A DNA stretch of 64,000 nucleotides from Uloborus plumipes. Lineage: Eukaryota > Arthropoda > Arachnida > Araneae > Uloboridae. The notes under the pieces were generated by a model. That model ran no database searches. It was not told the origin of the DNA and saw nothing but the letters and a program-made list of their open reading frames with translations. The translations under genes and the position numbers were made by a program. Positions 53,313-64,000 of the stretch are shown one piece after another; position 1 is the first letter of the stretch; each line of letters begins with the position of its first letter. The stretch spans positions 1-64,000 of the forward strand of contig JAXGGA010001619.1 in assembly GCA_038373865.1 (NCBI GenBank), read 5' to 3'.

Positions 53313-54591
53313 TTCATGTTTTGCAATGCACATGTATCTTGGTGTGAGCAAGAATGGCTGAACCAAAAGCATGGCAAAACACATTTTAAAAAATATATAT
53401 ACATATAAGACAGTTGCACTTATTTCACGATTTACGTTATTGAACTACAGTAGAGGACGCCATAGATTTCGGACTCAGTTTTTATGTTCCTGATATATTC
53501 TGCAGATATTTCACTGTCAATATTTATTGCTGTCGTGCTTTGAGTCCATGCAGAAGTTTTATTGCTTGATAAAAGGAGCAATGCTTAGCCATCATGCGAT
53601 TATTGCTTTATCAATATTTCAGTTTTTCAGATAAAAATATCTATAAATTCCTTTTGATATTATTAGAGCTTAAGTGAAATTTATAGGTAAAACATTTTGT
53701 CAGAAAACAGTAAAATACACGAGTATAAAAATGATTTATAGCCTGCTTTTCAATTCCATAAATATCATGAAAATTGCATAAAGGTGAAAATTTAGCTGGT
53801 TAATACTTGTGAGAACATATTTTTCTTATTAAAATAAATTTTTAAAGATTAAACCATATTAAACTTCAAAATTTGTTATGAAATTAAATTCTAATATCTG
53901 GAAACCTTCAGAAAACTTTAAACTTAAAGAAATGTTTTTACAATGAATAAAAGAAAATAAATATAAGATCAGAAAGCTTTATTTCAATGCTATTGGTTCT
54001 GGGCAAATATAAATTTCAACCTTATTTTTATTTTTTTTACCTTTAGCTTTTTATATGTTTTGGATGCAGTTATCTTTTCCATTATTTTACCTGCAAATTT
54101 TAAACCCATGTTTTTAAAATTTGATTATTTATAATAATCGGAATAGGAATAAATTGGAATTTGTAAACCAAGAAAGGGGAAAGAAGAATGAGATGGTTTT
54201 AATATTTACATAAGGATAAAGTTCAAGATAAATTGCGTCTATACGTGTCATGAAATATATATCTGCTTACGTTTGTCGCTCGTGTGCCCGGAAAGGCCGT
54301 AAAGCATAGAAGCATGGACGTTGTTATACGTCACGTAGTTGCTGCAATTGTTGTGCAATTGCAGTACTCATAATCGTCACCCATTTCTGCTTAAGTGGTT
54401 TTAAGAAGAGTATTTAACACTTTGTGAAGTTTTTAGCACTTTTCATTACATACTCCCAAGAATTATTGTCGTGTTTTTATAGTGCATTGTAATAATTAAC
54501 AAAGCTCAAATTGCTTTCTAATTGTTCAGAAGTTATAACAATAAGCATTTTTTCAAGAATTCAGTTCGGAATCGAGCATACATGTATAGTG
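53313..54591. other. AT-rich non-coding stretch
   Basis: Nothing recognised. Confidence 0.4.
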
Positions 54592-54816
54592 TTAGGAGTT
54601 ATGCTTCATGCCCAAACTCTTTTTTGCCTCTAAACGTACCGAAGTAGTAGCCGAAGGTGGCATTTTCGCGTAAAATGGTAAATGGCAGGCAAGCAAATTG
54701 TGCAAAAAGATGCCGAGTAGAGCAATGCATGTGACGAAGGCTGCTGGTAATATACGTATAAAGTTTAGTTTGCACAGTAGCTTTTTTATACACACGTTCC
54801 AGTTTTGAATAATCAT
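54592..54816 (-). CDS. Possible small secreted or membrane peptide (weak)
   Basis: A 74-codon minus-strand frame from ATG at 54816 to a stop at 54592-54594. Residues about 18-43 are hydrophobic (ILPAAFVTCIALLGIFLHNL), as in a signal peptide or single membrane segment, followed by a polar tail rich in Ser, Lys and Arg. The patch is GC-richer than its surroundings. A second overlapping minus-strand frame ending NATFGYYFGTFRGKKEFGHE is equally open, so the frame choice is uncertain. I recognise neither, and an exon of a larger gene or chance are both possible. Confidence 0.2.
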   Translation of the reverse strand: MIIQNWNVCIKKLLCKLNFIRILPAAFVTCIALLGIFLHNLLACHLPFYAKMPPSATTSVRLEAKKSLGMKHNS

Positions 54817-56875
54817 TCTTTTTCCGTTTTTTCTGGAACGTTAGTTTATCTCTTTTCTGATTCTTATCTATATTTTAATTACTCCATATTGCTAAACGTT
54901 TTAGTTCTGCATACATTTTAGCTTGCCTTTAGGTCATACTCAAGAAAATAGTACAAATGATGTTCGATACTTTTGAATATTCTTCTAAGCAATATTAACA
55001 GTCACTGTAGATTCCTCAAAAACTCAATGTAATAAGTATCGAAAATTATAAATGCAGGTTATCGGGAATGATTTCGCTCGCAGCATGTTTTTTGCTTTTC
55101 TGTTACGCTGCCAGACTTTTGCTGAGCTTCCAGTAATCAGTTGGATTATGGAATACAGACATTTCAAGACTCTATTGTACTCCCGCTTATCATGTATTTT
55201 ATTTATTCTCCATTTATTTGTGCATAATTAAGTATTAATGATTTGCACACAATTATTTTATGAAGGTGTCGAATATATTTTTATATCTTTGTTATTTATT
55301 GACTTTAACAGAAGGTGATGCTAACGCAATGAACAAATGAGTCTTTTCAAAGCAATCGGTCTAGTTTTAATGAAATGTCACAAGCAAACAAAAAATATTA
55401 AATGAAACAATAATTCCAAAACTAAATTTAAGGCAGTGTCAGGGAGATTTTTTTTAAACGAAAAAAAGGTACATGTTTTTTTTTTTGGACTACAAGATGG
55501 AGCAGCAAGACGGAGTATACAACAGTCCCGTTATACCACCATACAGGACACGGTGGCGAAGGACCACACACATACATCTATCGCAATTAAACTACTCCTA
55601 CTGAGCTGTATGCTAAACCCTAACAATAAATAGAATAGAAAGTGTCTAGCCATGTCACAGCGGAACAATATGGGAATCACAATTGAAATGTAATTATTAC
55701 ACAGTTTAAACACAATTAGTCTTGTTATTATTCAAATTATGGGATGATGTGAGAAGAAGTTATAGAAAATAATCTTACATGTATTGTTATCATTACAGCA
55801 TTGTTTTAGCAGAAATCTTGCCAGATACGGATTTGGCATCTAATAAAATATTTCGGTATGTTGTAAGTTCTGTCATATATGTGTCTGTAATAGGTTGAAG
55901 GTTTTCTGTTGAAAAGAACAACCCAATTTTTATTTTAGAACACGTTTTAAATGAACATAAATAATCATTTCCGAATGCATAGGATGAATACAATAGAAAA
56001 TTTAAACATTTACTATTTTCTATATTTAAGTTTTATTAATCTATTCATCAATAAAAAATAGCCAGATGTTTTGTGTAAATACAAAGAAACCTCGTATTTG
56101 TTTCCTTTTTACTCATAACAAGATAAGATAAAATGCTTTTTGAAAGTGATAATACCCATTAGTTAGTTTTCAAAGCCTTATTGTTCCAGAAAAAGAAACA
56201 CCTTTTTTAATAGAAAACAAATTTATATTGTTCAATTTTATTATCTTTTATACTTCGTTCTTAATGGAAAATAAACAACTTTCCATTTTACCAATAAAAA
56301 TAGGAAAATTGAAGAGTATACTTGTCCTTTTCTTTAATATCATTAAAATATATTGCAGTTTTATATTTTTGAGTCTTTTTAAATGCTAATGTTTAACTTT
56401 ATTCAAATGAAAAACTAAACAGAGAGTCTACATAAACAAAAGTATTTACGCAATTTGAAATTAAAATCAATGCATTAATTCTTGTAGTTTAAGAAGAAAT
56501 CATTTATTACTCTAAAATACGTTGCATTATACGTGCATAAACAAATATAATTTGACTATGATAATATTAATTATTTGTTTACTGTGGCATTTTGGGGCTC
56601 AAAGGTTCAGACAGAGAACCTTGTGCGACAAAGCTTATTGAATTACATTGAAACAACTAAGATAAGAGAACAACTAAAATATATTCACAGATGTTAAAAT
56701 TTAGAGCAGAAAAAAACAAATTTGAGTATCCATTGCAGTGGGGAAAACAGCATCTTGGACCAACATATTGACAAAGACAGAGAAAAAATCAAAGCATTTT
56801 TAATGGCTGTTAGAACTTACAAAATATTAATCAAATAGTAAGAATTAATGCATTATGCATAAATGCTTGCTTGAG
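54817..56875. other. AT-rich non-coding stretch
   Basis: No gene or repeat boundary recognised. Confidence 0.4.
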
Positions 56876-56880
56876 GTATC

Positions 56881-57122
56881 TGTTCAGACCACTGACGTAT
56901 TCCAGATGCGTTACAACGCCGCCTAGCGGCCAACTGTAAAATCAACTCACTTCGTACAGGAACGTTGTCAGATGAACACCCACTATCAGCGGTGTCATCA
57001 GTATCATAAATAAACATCTTAAATTTATTCAATGGTCCGTCGATTATTTATCAACACCCAAGAAAGGGTAATCATCATCATAAGGTAGAAATACCATCAC
57101 TCACCAATCAATCATCATTCCA
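56881..57122 (+). repeat. 5' LTR of BEL/Pao element
   Basis: 242 bp. Contains CATAAATAAACAT near 57005, a likely poly(A) or promoter AT motif. It differs from the 3' LTR by three transitions. Confidence 0.95.
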
Positions 57123-57126
57123 TAAT

Positions 57127-57144
57127 TGGTCCTGGCGAGCCAGG
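57127..57144 (+). promoter_or_regulatory. Primer binding site of BEL/Pao element
   Basis: TGGTCCTGGCGAGCCAGG begins 4 bases after the LTR, and the TGG start fits a tRNA 3' CCA. I cannot assign the tRNA. Confidence 0.6.
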
Positions 57145-57158
57145 AGCCGATATCAGCA

Positions 57159-58406
57159 ATGGATAAATCAAAAACTTTAAAAGAGCTCAACAGAGCGAGA
57201 GGAAGACTGCAAGCGAAGTTAACAAACATCTTGAAATTTGTTGAATCAACAGATCCAAAGACCGAAGAAGAAATAGAAAAGAGAGGACTTGGTGCGAAAC
57301 AAAAACTCTCGATTCTGGAAGAAATGAAAGGTGAAATCAACAGTTTATGGACGGAATATCTCCAGTGCGAGGAAGATACCGAAGAAGGTGCAAAAATAAG
57401 CGATGAAAATATGACGGCAATGGAAGAGCAGAGAAATGCTCTAGAGGTAAGCGTACAATACTTACTCTCTAAATTCGAACCCAAATACCAAGCTCAAACG
57501 AGCAAAAGTGAAAATAAAATTGAAAATTGCATAACTATGTCAACAAAATTGCCAGAAATCCCACTATCAATATTCGCTGGCAAAATTGAAGATTTTTCTA
57601 ATTTTAAATTGCAATTCAATAATTTGATAACAGAAAACAAAGGTCTTTCAGACGAACAAAAGCTGTATTATTTAAAGGCATCATTACGAGGAGAAGCAAA
57701 ACATATTGAATGTAGTGATGACACTTTTACTTCATTGTTTAAAGCCTTAGAAGAAAGGTACTTAAATAAACGAGCAGTCATTGACATTCATATCCAATCA
57801 ATTTTAAAGCTGGAAAAATTACAAACAGAAACAGCTAAGGGATTAAGGCATATAACTGATGTCGTAAACAAAAGTTTGAGAGCATTAAAGGTCTTAAAAC
57901 TAGAGTGTAACGATTTAACAAGCGCGGTTTTTGTTAATATAATTTTAGAAAAGATTGATTCCGAAACGCGTAAGAGCTACGAATTATCCTTATCGTCAAG
58001 GGAGATTCCTAAACTGACAGATTTATTAAGCTTTTTGCAGTCGAGGTCAGTAATACTAGAGCAAATAACTAAACCGAAACCGCGGTCTCAAACTCAAAAT
58101 AAATCGAATACATTTGTAGTAAATCAGAACAAAAATCCTCCTACAAGACTTAATTGCATTTTGTGTAAAACCATATGCCACCCTATTTTTAAATGCCCAG
58201 CCTTTCTATCAATGAGCGTTAACGAGCGCATTCAGCTGATTAGCGATCATAAACTTTGTAAAAACTGCTTGTATAATCATAAACTTCCTTGTAAGTCTAA
58301 TTATCGATGCCGATTTTGCAGTCGAACGCAACAACACTCTGATTCACTTAGACATAAATCGGAGCGAAAGCCCTTACCAAGTAAGACAGGCGCCTTCAAG
58401 TGGTGA
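57159..58406 (+). CDS. BEL/Pao Gag
   Basis: The first ATG of the frame is at 57159 (MDKSKTLKELNRARG), though the frame is open back to 57126 inside the primer site. The N-terminal 120 residues are charged and probably coiled-coil. LPEIPLSIFAGKIEDFSNF opens the DUF1759-type Gag region characteristic of BEL/Pao (W/F..FK..F…, L...QKLYYLKASLRGEA, LEERYLNK). Cys/His-rich sequence follows (CILCKTICHPIFKC, CKNCLYNHKLPC, CRFC), resembling the BEL zinc knuckles. Just after CRFCSR the frame diverges from the expected family sequence, and the family-like continuation lies in the +1 frame. The last 25 or so residues up to the stop at 58404-58406 are therefore probably out of frame. Confidence 0.88.
   Translation: MDKSKTLKELNRARGRLQAKLTNILKFVESTDPKTEEEIEKRGLGAKQKLSILEEMKGEINSLWTEYLQCEEDTEEGAKISDENMTAMEEQRNALEVSVQYLLSKFEPKYQAQTSKSENKIENCITMSTKLPEIPLSIFAGKIEDFSNFKLQFNNLITENKGLSDEQKLYYLKASLRGEAKHIECSDDTFTSLFKALEERYLNKRAVIDIHIQSILKLEKLQTETAKGLRHITDVVNKSLRALKVLKLECNDLTSAVFVNIILEKIDSETRKSYELSLSSREIPKLTDLLSFLQSRSVILEQITKPKPRSQTQNKSNTFVVNQNKNPPTRLNCILCKTICHPIFKCPAFLSMSVNERIQLISDHKLCKNCLYNHKLPCKSNYRCRFCSRTQQHSDSLRHKSERKPLPSKTGAFKW
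58329..58337 (+). other. Gag-to-pol frame change
   Basis: At CAACAACAC the family-like reading passes from the gag frame to the +1 frame, which is open from here through 62379. BEL/Pao elements usually encode one continuous Gag-Pol, so a one-base change is the simplest reading. A programmed +1 shift cannot be excluded. Confidence 0.6.
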
Positions 58407-61400
58407 GTCATCGAGATCAGTAATAAATAATTCGAATGAGGCGCCAGTAGAGGGAACTGGGAATTCAACAAGCAGCGCTTCAGTTTTTGCTATGTTGGAT
58501 GTGAAAAATAAGAGCAACTTATTATGCACCGCGAATCTTTTTATTGAGAATAAGTACAATCAAAGAATAAAAATAAAGGCCATCTTGGATTCAGGGTCGA
58601 TCTTGAATATTCTCAGTTCAGAAATAGCGGATAGTTTGAATTTGAAAAGGGAAAAAATTGATTGCGCTATTACCGGAATAACAGGGCGTCAATGTTACGC
58701 AAAATATAAAGTGTCAGCGATCATTTCCAATCAACAAAATGATTTTCGCCGATCATTAGAATTTGTTGTTTTGCCAAAAATAACAGAACTAACCCCAAAT
58801 CAAAACTTAGACATTTCAACGGTGAATATCCCTTCTGAAATTAATCTCGCGGATAATACCTTTTTTATTCCGAGCAAAATTCATATGCTAATTGGCTGTG
58901 AATTATTTTTTGATCTATTAAAGGAAGGTAAATTTAAATCACATGATGGTTCTTTGACACTTCAAAACACAGTATTCGGGTACATAGTAGCCGGAAATCT
59001 AAATATTTCCAACTGTTGTTTTAGCGGTTTAATAAAGGAGCGTTGCACTTTAGATATGGAAGTTAAAAAATTCTTTGAGTTAGAATCATTTCCGGGTGAC
59101 AATCATATCGAACCAAATAATTCTAAAACGCTCGAAAAACAAATTTGCGAGGAACACTTCGTGTCAACTGTTAAAAAGGATGAAAGCGGTAGATATACGG
59201 TTTCTTTACCAAAAAAGGAAAACGGAATTTCTGAATTAGGGGATTCTAGAGAATTAGCTCAAACCAGGTTAGATTCGCTTTGGAAAAAGTTAGATAAAAA
59301 TGAAACATTAGCAAATTTATATACAGCCTTCATTAACGAATATTATGCTCTTAATCACATGGAAAGAGACCTTAGCTCTGACAGTGAAGAAAAAGAATAT
59401 TTTATCCCTCATCATGCTATTTTTAGACCCGAAAGTTCTTCGACACCTTTGCGAGTGGTTTTTGATGCAACTGCAAAACCAAGAAATGGTGTTGCACTTA
59501 ACTCCATATTGCTGAATGGTGGAACAATCCAACAAGATATTTTTTCGATTGCAACTCGCTTTCGTACTCATCAATACGCATTTTGTGTAGACATTAAGAA
59601 AATGTACCGGCAAGTGTTAGTGAACGATTCCGATAGAAATTTACAAAAAATCTTGTGGAAATCAAGTGCAAATGCTCCAGTTGAAGTGTATAAATTAAAG
59701 ACTGTTACGTACGGTACAACATGTTCGCCATTTTTAGCCACAAAAGTTTTAAAGGCTCTTGCTGAGGATGAACTTAAAGATTTTCCCGACGCAGCTCCAG
59801 TTTTACTGAATGACACATATGTCGATGACATTTTGTCAGGTTCACATGATTTAAATTTAGCAAGAACACTACAATTGCAGCTGGTTGAACTACTGCGACG
59901 GGGAGGAATGGAACTTCATAAGTGGGTCTCAAACCATAATCTTCTATTAAATGACAATGCTGCTTCAGAATATGCATTTAACACAGATCCTAACACTGTT
60001 AAAACGTTGGGAATGTTCTGGAGGCATGATCAAGATTATTTTACCTTCAAAGTGAACATTGTCATACAAGAACAATACACAAAACGGGAAGTCCTTTCTA
60101 CCATAGCAAGACTTTATGATCCGTTAGGTCTCCTTGGTCCAATAATATCAAAGGCAAAAATCTTTCTTCAAAATTTATGGACACTCAAGTTGAACTGGAC
60201 AGATCCTATTCCTCCAGAGGAACTGAAGGAATGGACACGGTTTCTTCAGACTCTTTCTGATGTCAACAATTTCAAAATACCTAAATGTATACTCTGTCCT
60301 AACTACGTCTCCATCGACTTACACGGTTTCAGTGACGCGTCAGAAAAGGCTTACGGAGCAGTAATCTATATTTGCTCAAGACCGACTCAAGGGGACATTA
60401 AAATATCTCTATTGTGCAGCAAATCAAGAGTTTCCCCGCTGAAAAAGTTAACTATTCCAAGGTTGGAACTGACAGCAGCATTACTTCTAGCACGTTTAGT
60501 TGGCAAGGTTGTGAAAACTCTAAACGTAACATCAAATCACATTTACATGTGGTGTGACTCCACAATCACACTTGCATGGATCAAGCCTCCACCTGAGGAA
60601 CTCAAGCCATTTGTGGCGAATCGTGTAAAGGCCATCAACACCTTATGCCCCAACTATGACTGGCGACATGTCCCGTCTAAGGAAACCCCGGCAGATGTCA
60701 TCTCCAGAGGTGCCACAGCTACTGAGTTGACAAAGAACTCTCTGTGGTTCTCCGGCCCTTCATTTCTACAATCAGACATTCAATCTACAACAACAGCAAA
60801 CTTACAAATTGAACATAGTGACGCGTATAACAACGAACTTAAAAATTCATCTGAACTTCTACTGTTAACTGTTACAGACTCTAATGCATTTTTTGATAAC
60901 ATTCTAAGTTTAAGTAACACATTTTCTAAATTATGTCGTATTTTTAGTTATATTTGTAGATTCATAAACAATACCAGGTTTCCAGGAAACAAACAACAAG
61001 GCCCCATCAGCATCAAAGAGATTAATGAATCATCAAACGCCTTAGTAAGAATGGCACAAGGGGTAGAATTTAGTAACGAATTAAAGGATTTAAAATCTAA
61101 GGGGATGGTAAAGACTTCAAAGGTAAGCAATCTTTTTCCCTTCTTAGATAAGGACCAAATAATTCGTGTTGGAGGTCGCCTGCAGAATTCTAATTTAAAC
61201 GAGAATCAAAAGCACCCAAAACTTTTGCCTGCTAGGCATAAACTCACAAAATTAATTATGGAATATTATCACATAAAAAATTTGCATGTTGGTCCGCAAA
61301 CCTTGTTGCATATAGTGCGACAGGAGTTTTGGCCTATAAATGGCAGAAACCTAGCAAGAAAAGTGGTGCATGAGTGTATAGTTTGTTTCAAAAATAAACC

Positions 61401-62379
61401 GATAGCTGCAGAGCAATTATTAGGTAATTTACCATCAGAAAGAGTTAATCCCAGTCCCGCGTTCTCACACTGTGGCCTGGATTATTGTGGTCATTTCCTA
61501 ATCAAATACAAAGGGCAACGTAAGGGAATATATCAGAAAATTTATGTTGCAATATTTATTTATTTTGCTACTAAAGCAATTTATCTGGAATTGGTCACAG
61601 ATTTAACTTCAACGGCACTAATTGCAGCTCTAAAACGGTTCTTTTCGAGACGAGGTAAATGTGTTTGTATTTATTCAGATAATGGTAAAAATCTTGTCGG
61701 AGCTAACGCAGAATTAAGAAGGTTACACAAAATCATCAGCCAGCCGGATCATAACTTAACTGAATATTTAACCTCTGAAAAAATAAACTGGAAATTTTTT
61801 CCTCCAAGATCTCCGAATTTTGGAGGCTTGTGGGAATCTGGTGTCAAATCATTCAAATTTCATTTAAAAAGAGCAATAGGTTCAACTAAATTAACATTTG
61901 AAGAGTTCTTAACAATAACAGCAGAAATTGAAGCTATTTTAAACAGCAGGCTATTAACTCCAATGTCATCTGATCCCACTGATTTTTCAGCATTGACACC
62001 AGGTCACTTCTTGATAGGGAGGGCATTAAATTCAATCCCCAGTCCAAGCCTTCTTGAAACATCAGATAATTACTTATCAAGATGGCAAAAAATAACTAAG
62101 GTTACCCAACAAATCTGGAAACACTGGTCGCGTGATTATTTGAACCACTTGCATTTAAGGAATAAATGGAAATTTCTTAAAGACAACATAAACCCTAATG
62201 ATATGGTTTTATTAAAGGACCCAGATCTACCTCCTTTCAAATGGAAATTGGGTCGAATAGACAGTATAGTTAAAGGCAAAGATGAAAGGGTAAGAGTAGT
62301 TCTTGTAAGAACTGCCACAGGAGTGTTCAAAAGAGGTGTGAACACCATTTGTCTTTTGCCTATCAATAACGATCCTTAA
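58338..62379 (+). CDS. BEL/Pao Pol: protease, RT, RNase H, integrase
   Basis: The frame is open from about 58338. The first internal ATG is at 58492 (MLDVKNKSNLL), from which residues are counted (1295). The protease active site DSGS is at 33-36, and a DUF1758-like section follows to about 190. RT motifs include VVFDATAKPRNG, FCVDIKKMYRQV and YVDDILSGS (YVDD at 443-446). RNase H begins near FSDASEKAYGAV (about 613). The integrase zinc region HKLTKLIMEYYHIKNLH…CIVC precedes catalytic D997 (GLDYCG), D1063 (YSDNGKN) and E1115 (GGLWESG). The C-terminal RWQKITKVTQQIWKHW and DMVLLKDPDLPPFKWKLGRI match the DUF5641-type tail. No internal stop or missing catalytic residue was found. Products would act in cytoplasmic particles and then in nuclear integration. 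Expression depends on crossing the frame change at 58329-58337. Confidence 0.95.
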
Positions 62380-62584
62380 GTACCAGTTTTTGTTTTCTGA
62401 TACACAATTTTGTTTAATCTGTAGTAGTGATATTGTGCTGAATTTAGAACAGTTGCATAACTTTATATATTGTTTTATTTTTAAATGTCTTTATTTACTT
62501 TATCACATATTATTGGTCAAATTTCTTTTATTGTTTATTTTTCTCATAAATTGTTTTGAAATTATCATTTCAACGCCGGGAGTA
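62380..62584 (+). other. 3' untranslated part of BEL/Pao element with short purine tract
   Basis: T-rich spacer between the pol stop and the 3' LTR. CGCCGGGAGTA just before 62585 is a weak polypurine tract. Confidence 0.55.
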
Positions 62585-62826
62585 TGTTCAGACCACTGAC
62601 GTATTCCAGATGCGTTACAACGCCGCTTAGCGGCCAACTGTAAAATCAACTCACTTCGTACAGAAACGTTGTCAGATGAACACCCACTATCAGCGGTGTC
62701 ATCAGTATCATAAATAAACATCTTAAATTTATTCAATGGTCCGTCGATTATTTATCAACACCCAAGAAAGGGTAATCATCATCATAAGGTAGAAATATCA
62801 TCACTCACCAATCAATCATCATTCCA
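62585..62826 (+). repeat. 3' LTR of BEL/Pao element
   Basis: 242 bp copy of 56881-57122 with three transitions, followed by GTATC. Confidence 0.95.
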
Positions 62827-62831
62827 GTATC

Positions 62832-64000
62832 TATAGCTAAAGTAAACTTAATGCAGGTAGGAGAAAGTGGTAAGGATAGCATAATTTAAAGGAAAAAACA
62901 GTCAATTGGAATTAAAAAAATGTGGTGTTTCACTTTTATACTCACTTTTATATCGCATTAACCTGTACAATCAAAAATGCCAGCTGATTGAGTAATGTAT
63001 TATAGTAATACTGTTAATGCCGTCGATACGTTTTTCCCAGTGGTAATGAGGTAAAAACATCGATTGCGCTGTTTCTAAAGAAAGGGGATTTTAACTTGAT
63101 TGAGAGGGATTTTTTCAAATCAATTTGGCGCGAAATAGTACACACAAAAAAGAAACAAATATTTTTTATAAAAATTAGAAGAAAATAAAAAAAAAAAAAT
63201 TAACATTTGTGGATTGAGATGGTTTTGGTACACCTCAAATGTTTCACTTAAAAAAGTAACTGCATTTTCAAAACTGCTAATTCCGGCAGATGATATGTAA
63301 TAAAATTCCCTATTATTTTATATGCAAGAAAACGTTACCAAAACATACTCACATACATATGAATCTCTTTCTGTAGAATATGAAAGAAGTCTTCAGAATA
63401 AATAATTAATGGCTGTGAGAAATCTTGAATTCAATTGTTTGAAGAATTGAATCATCTTTCACTTACCTCGAAGAAAAATCTTATCCCTTCCAAGCTTTTC
63501 CAAAACAACAACATGACTTATAATAGCAAAACAATTACAAAGTTGAACAAGTTAGTTACATTATTTAACCTTGAGTCTCTCTCATTCTTAAATAAAGTTC
63601 TTTAATCCAAGTCCAATCCTGTCTGGAACAGTTAATACCATAAGTAGCTTGCAATAAAAACCTTTTAAGTAATAACGCTTCATTAACTCTCTGCTAACTG
63701 GAGTAAATAACAAGATTCCTTTATACCGATTGAACTGGAAGGTAATAAATAAGGATCTAAAAGACGCAGTAGTAGTGTTAATTATATTTGGCAATTGCAG
63801 TTGAAAAGTTCCTTTTGTTATTAGTAATAACCACGAAACACTTAGATATTTAAAATTCTACATTATTTCGAAGCATACATAATTAATTTATTTGTTGAAC
63901 TAATGATTTTCTTAGTGTAAGTGAAGTTCGTATAAGCAACTTCCTTACCGATTTGCTTCCTAATCTGAATTTTGAACCGATATTTCTTGATTTGTTTTGC
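62832..64000. other. AT-rich non-coding stretch
   Basis: No gene, repeat end or RNA recognised to the end of the window. Confidence 0.4.

Larger units (their letters stand above)
56881..62826 (+). mobile_element. BEL/Pao LTR retrotransposon, nearly intact
   Basis: 5946 bp with 242-bp LTRs (56881-57122 and 62585-62826), TGTTCAG…ATTCCA, and a perfect 5-bp target duplication GTATC (56876-56880 and 62827-62831). The LTRs differ at three positions, all transitions, so the insertion is young but older than the 6502-17329 element. Gag and pol follow in BEL/Pao order: protease, RT, RNase H, integrase and a C-terminal DUF5641-like region. No env frame follows pol. Confidence 0.96.

Overview
This window looks like a repeat-rich stretch of an animal nuclear genome, most likely an arthropod and possibly an arachnid. 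It is AT-rich, has long (TA)n, (CA)n and (ATT)n microsatellites, shows no operon-like packing, and carries a typical animal transposon set: Tc1/mariner, pogo, hAT, Helitron, Ty3/gypsy-type and BEL/Pao elements. The species assignment is inference from repeat content. I see no host gene I can name. Almost everything readable is mobile DNA, often inserted into other mobile DNA.

Region 1 (about 1.2-18.4 kb) is one nest. Its outermost layer, called X here, is a decayed DNA transposon with terminal inverted repeats (TIRs) of about 530-560 bp at 1225-1784 and 17834-18367. Its broken minus-strand gene resembles an uncharacterised animal protein family that I know only from its conserved phrases. A Helitron (2224-6331) splits that gene, and itself hosts a dead Tc1-like element (2263-3807) and a dead pogo-like element (4201-6303). 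A 10.8 kb LTR retrotransposon (6502-17329, target duplication GACAC, apparently identical LTRs) splits X a second time. Inside that retrotransposon the plus strand has no G at all for 1547 bases (11644-13190), and G then returns gradually by about 14.15 kb. This is the strangest signal in the window. I judge a sequencing or assembly fault more likely than biology.

Region 2 (18.4-34.7 kb) is AT-rich DNA holding two 435-bp pogo-type MITEs, Helitron fragments, a palindrome-rich TA-flanked element with a partial inverted copy, a 146-bp (TA)n tract, and a compact Tc1-like transposon at 32514-33731 with perfect 27-bp TIRs and an intact 348-codon DD36E transposase.

Region 3 (34.7-41.35 kb) is a second nest. 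Repeat H1 holds Z2, which holds a foldback element W with roughly 1-kb arms, which holds a small hAT element, which holds Z1. Z1 and Z2 are opposite-orientation copies of one family, so the family is nested inside itself.

Region 4 (41.4-56.9 kb) is mostly non-coding: microsatellites, a second copy of H, a cluster of ACTGTAAAAT-like motifs, and two weak candidate exons. Region 5 (56881-62826) is a young, nearly complete BEL/Pao retrotransposon with 242-bp LTRs, target duplication GTATC, a gag frame and a long intact pol frame separated by one frame change.
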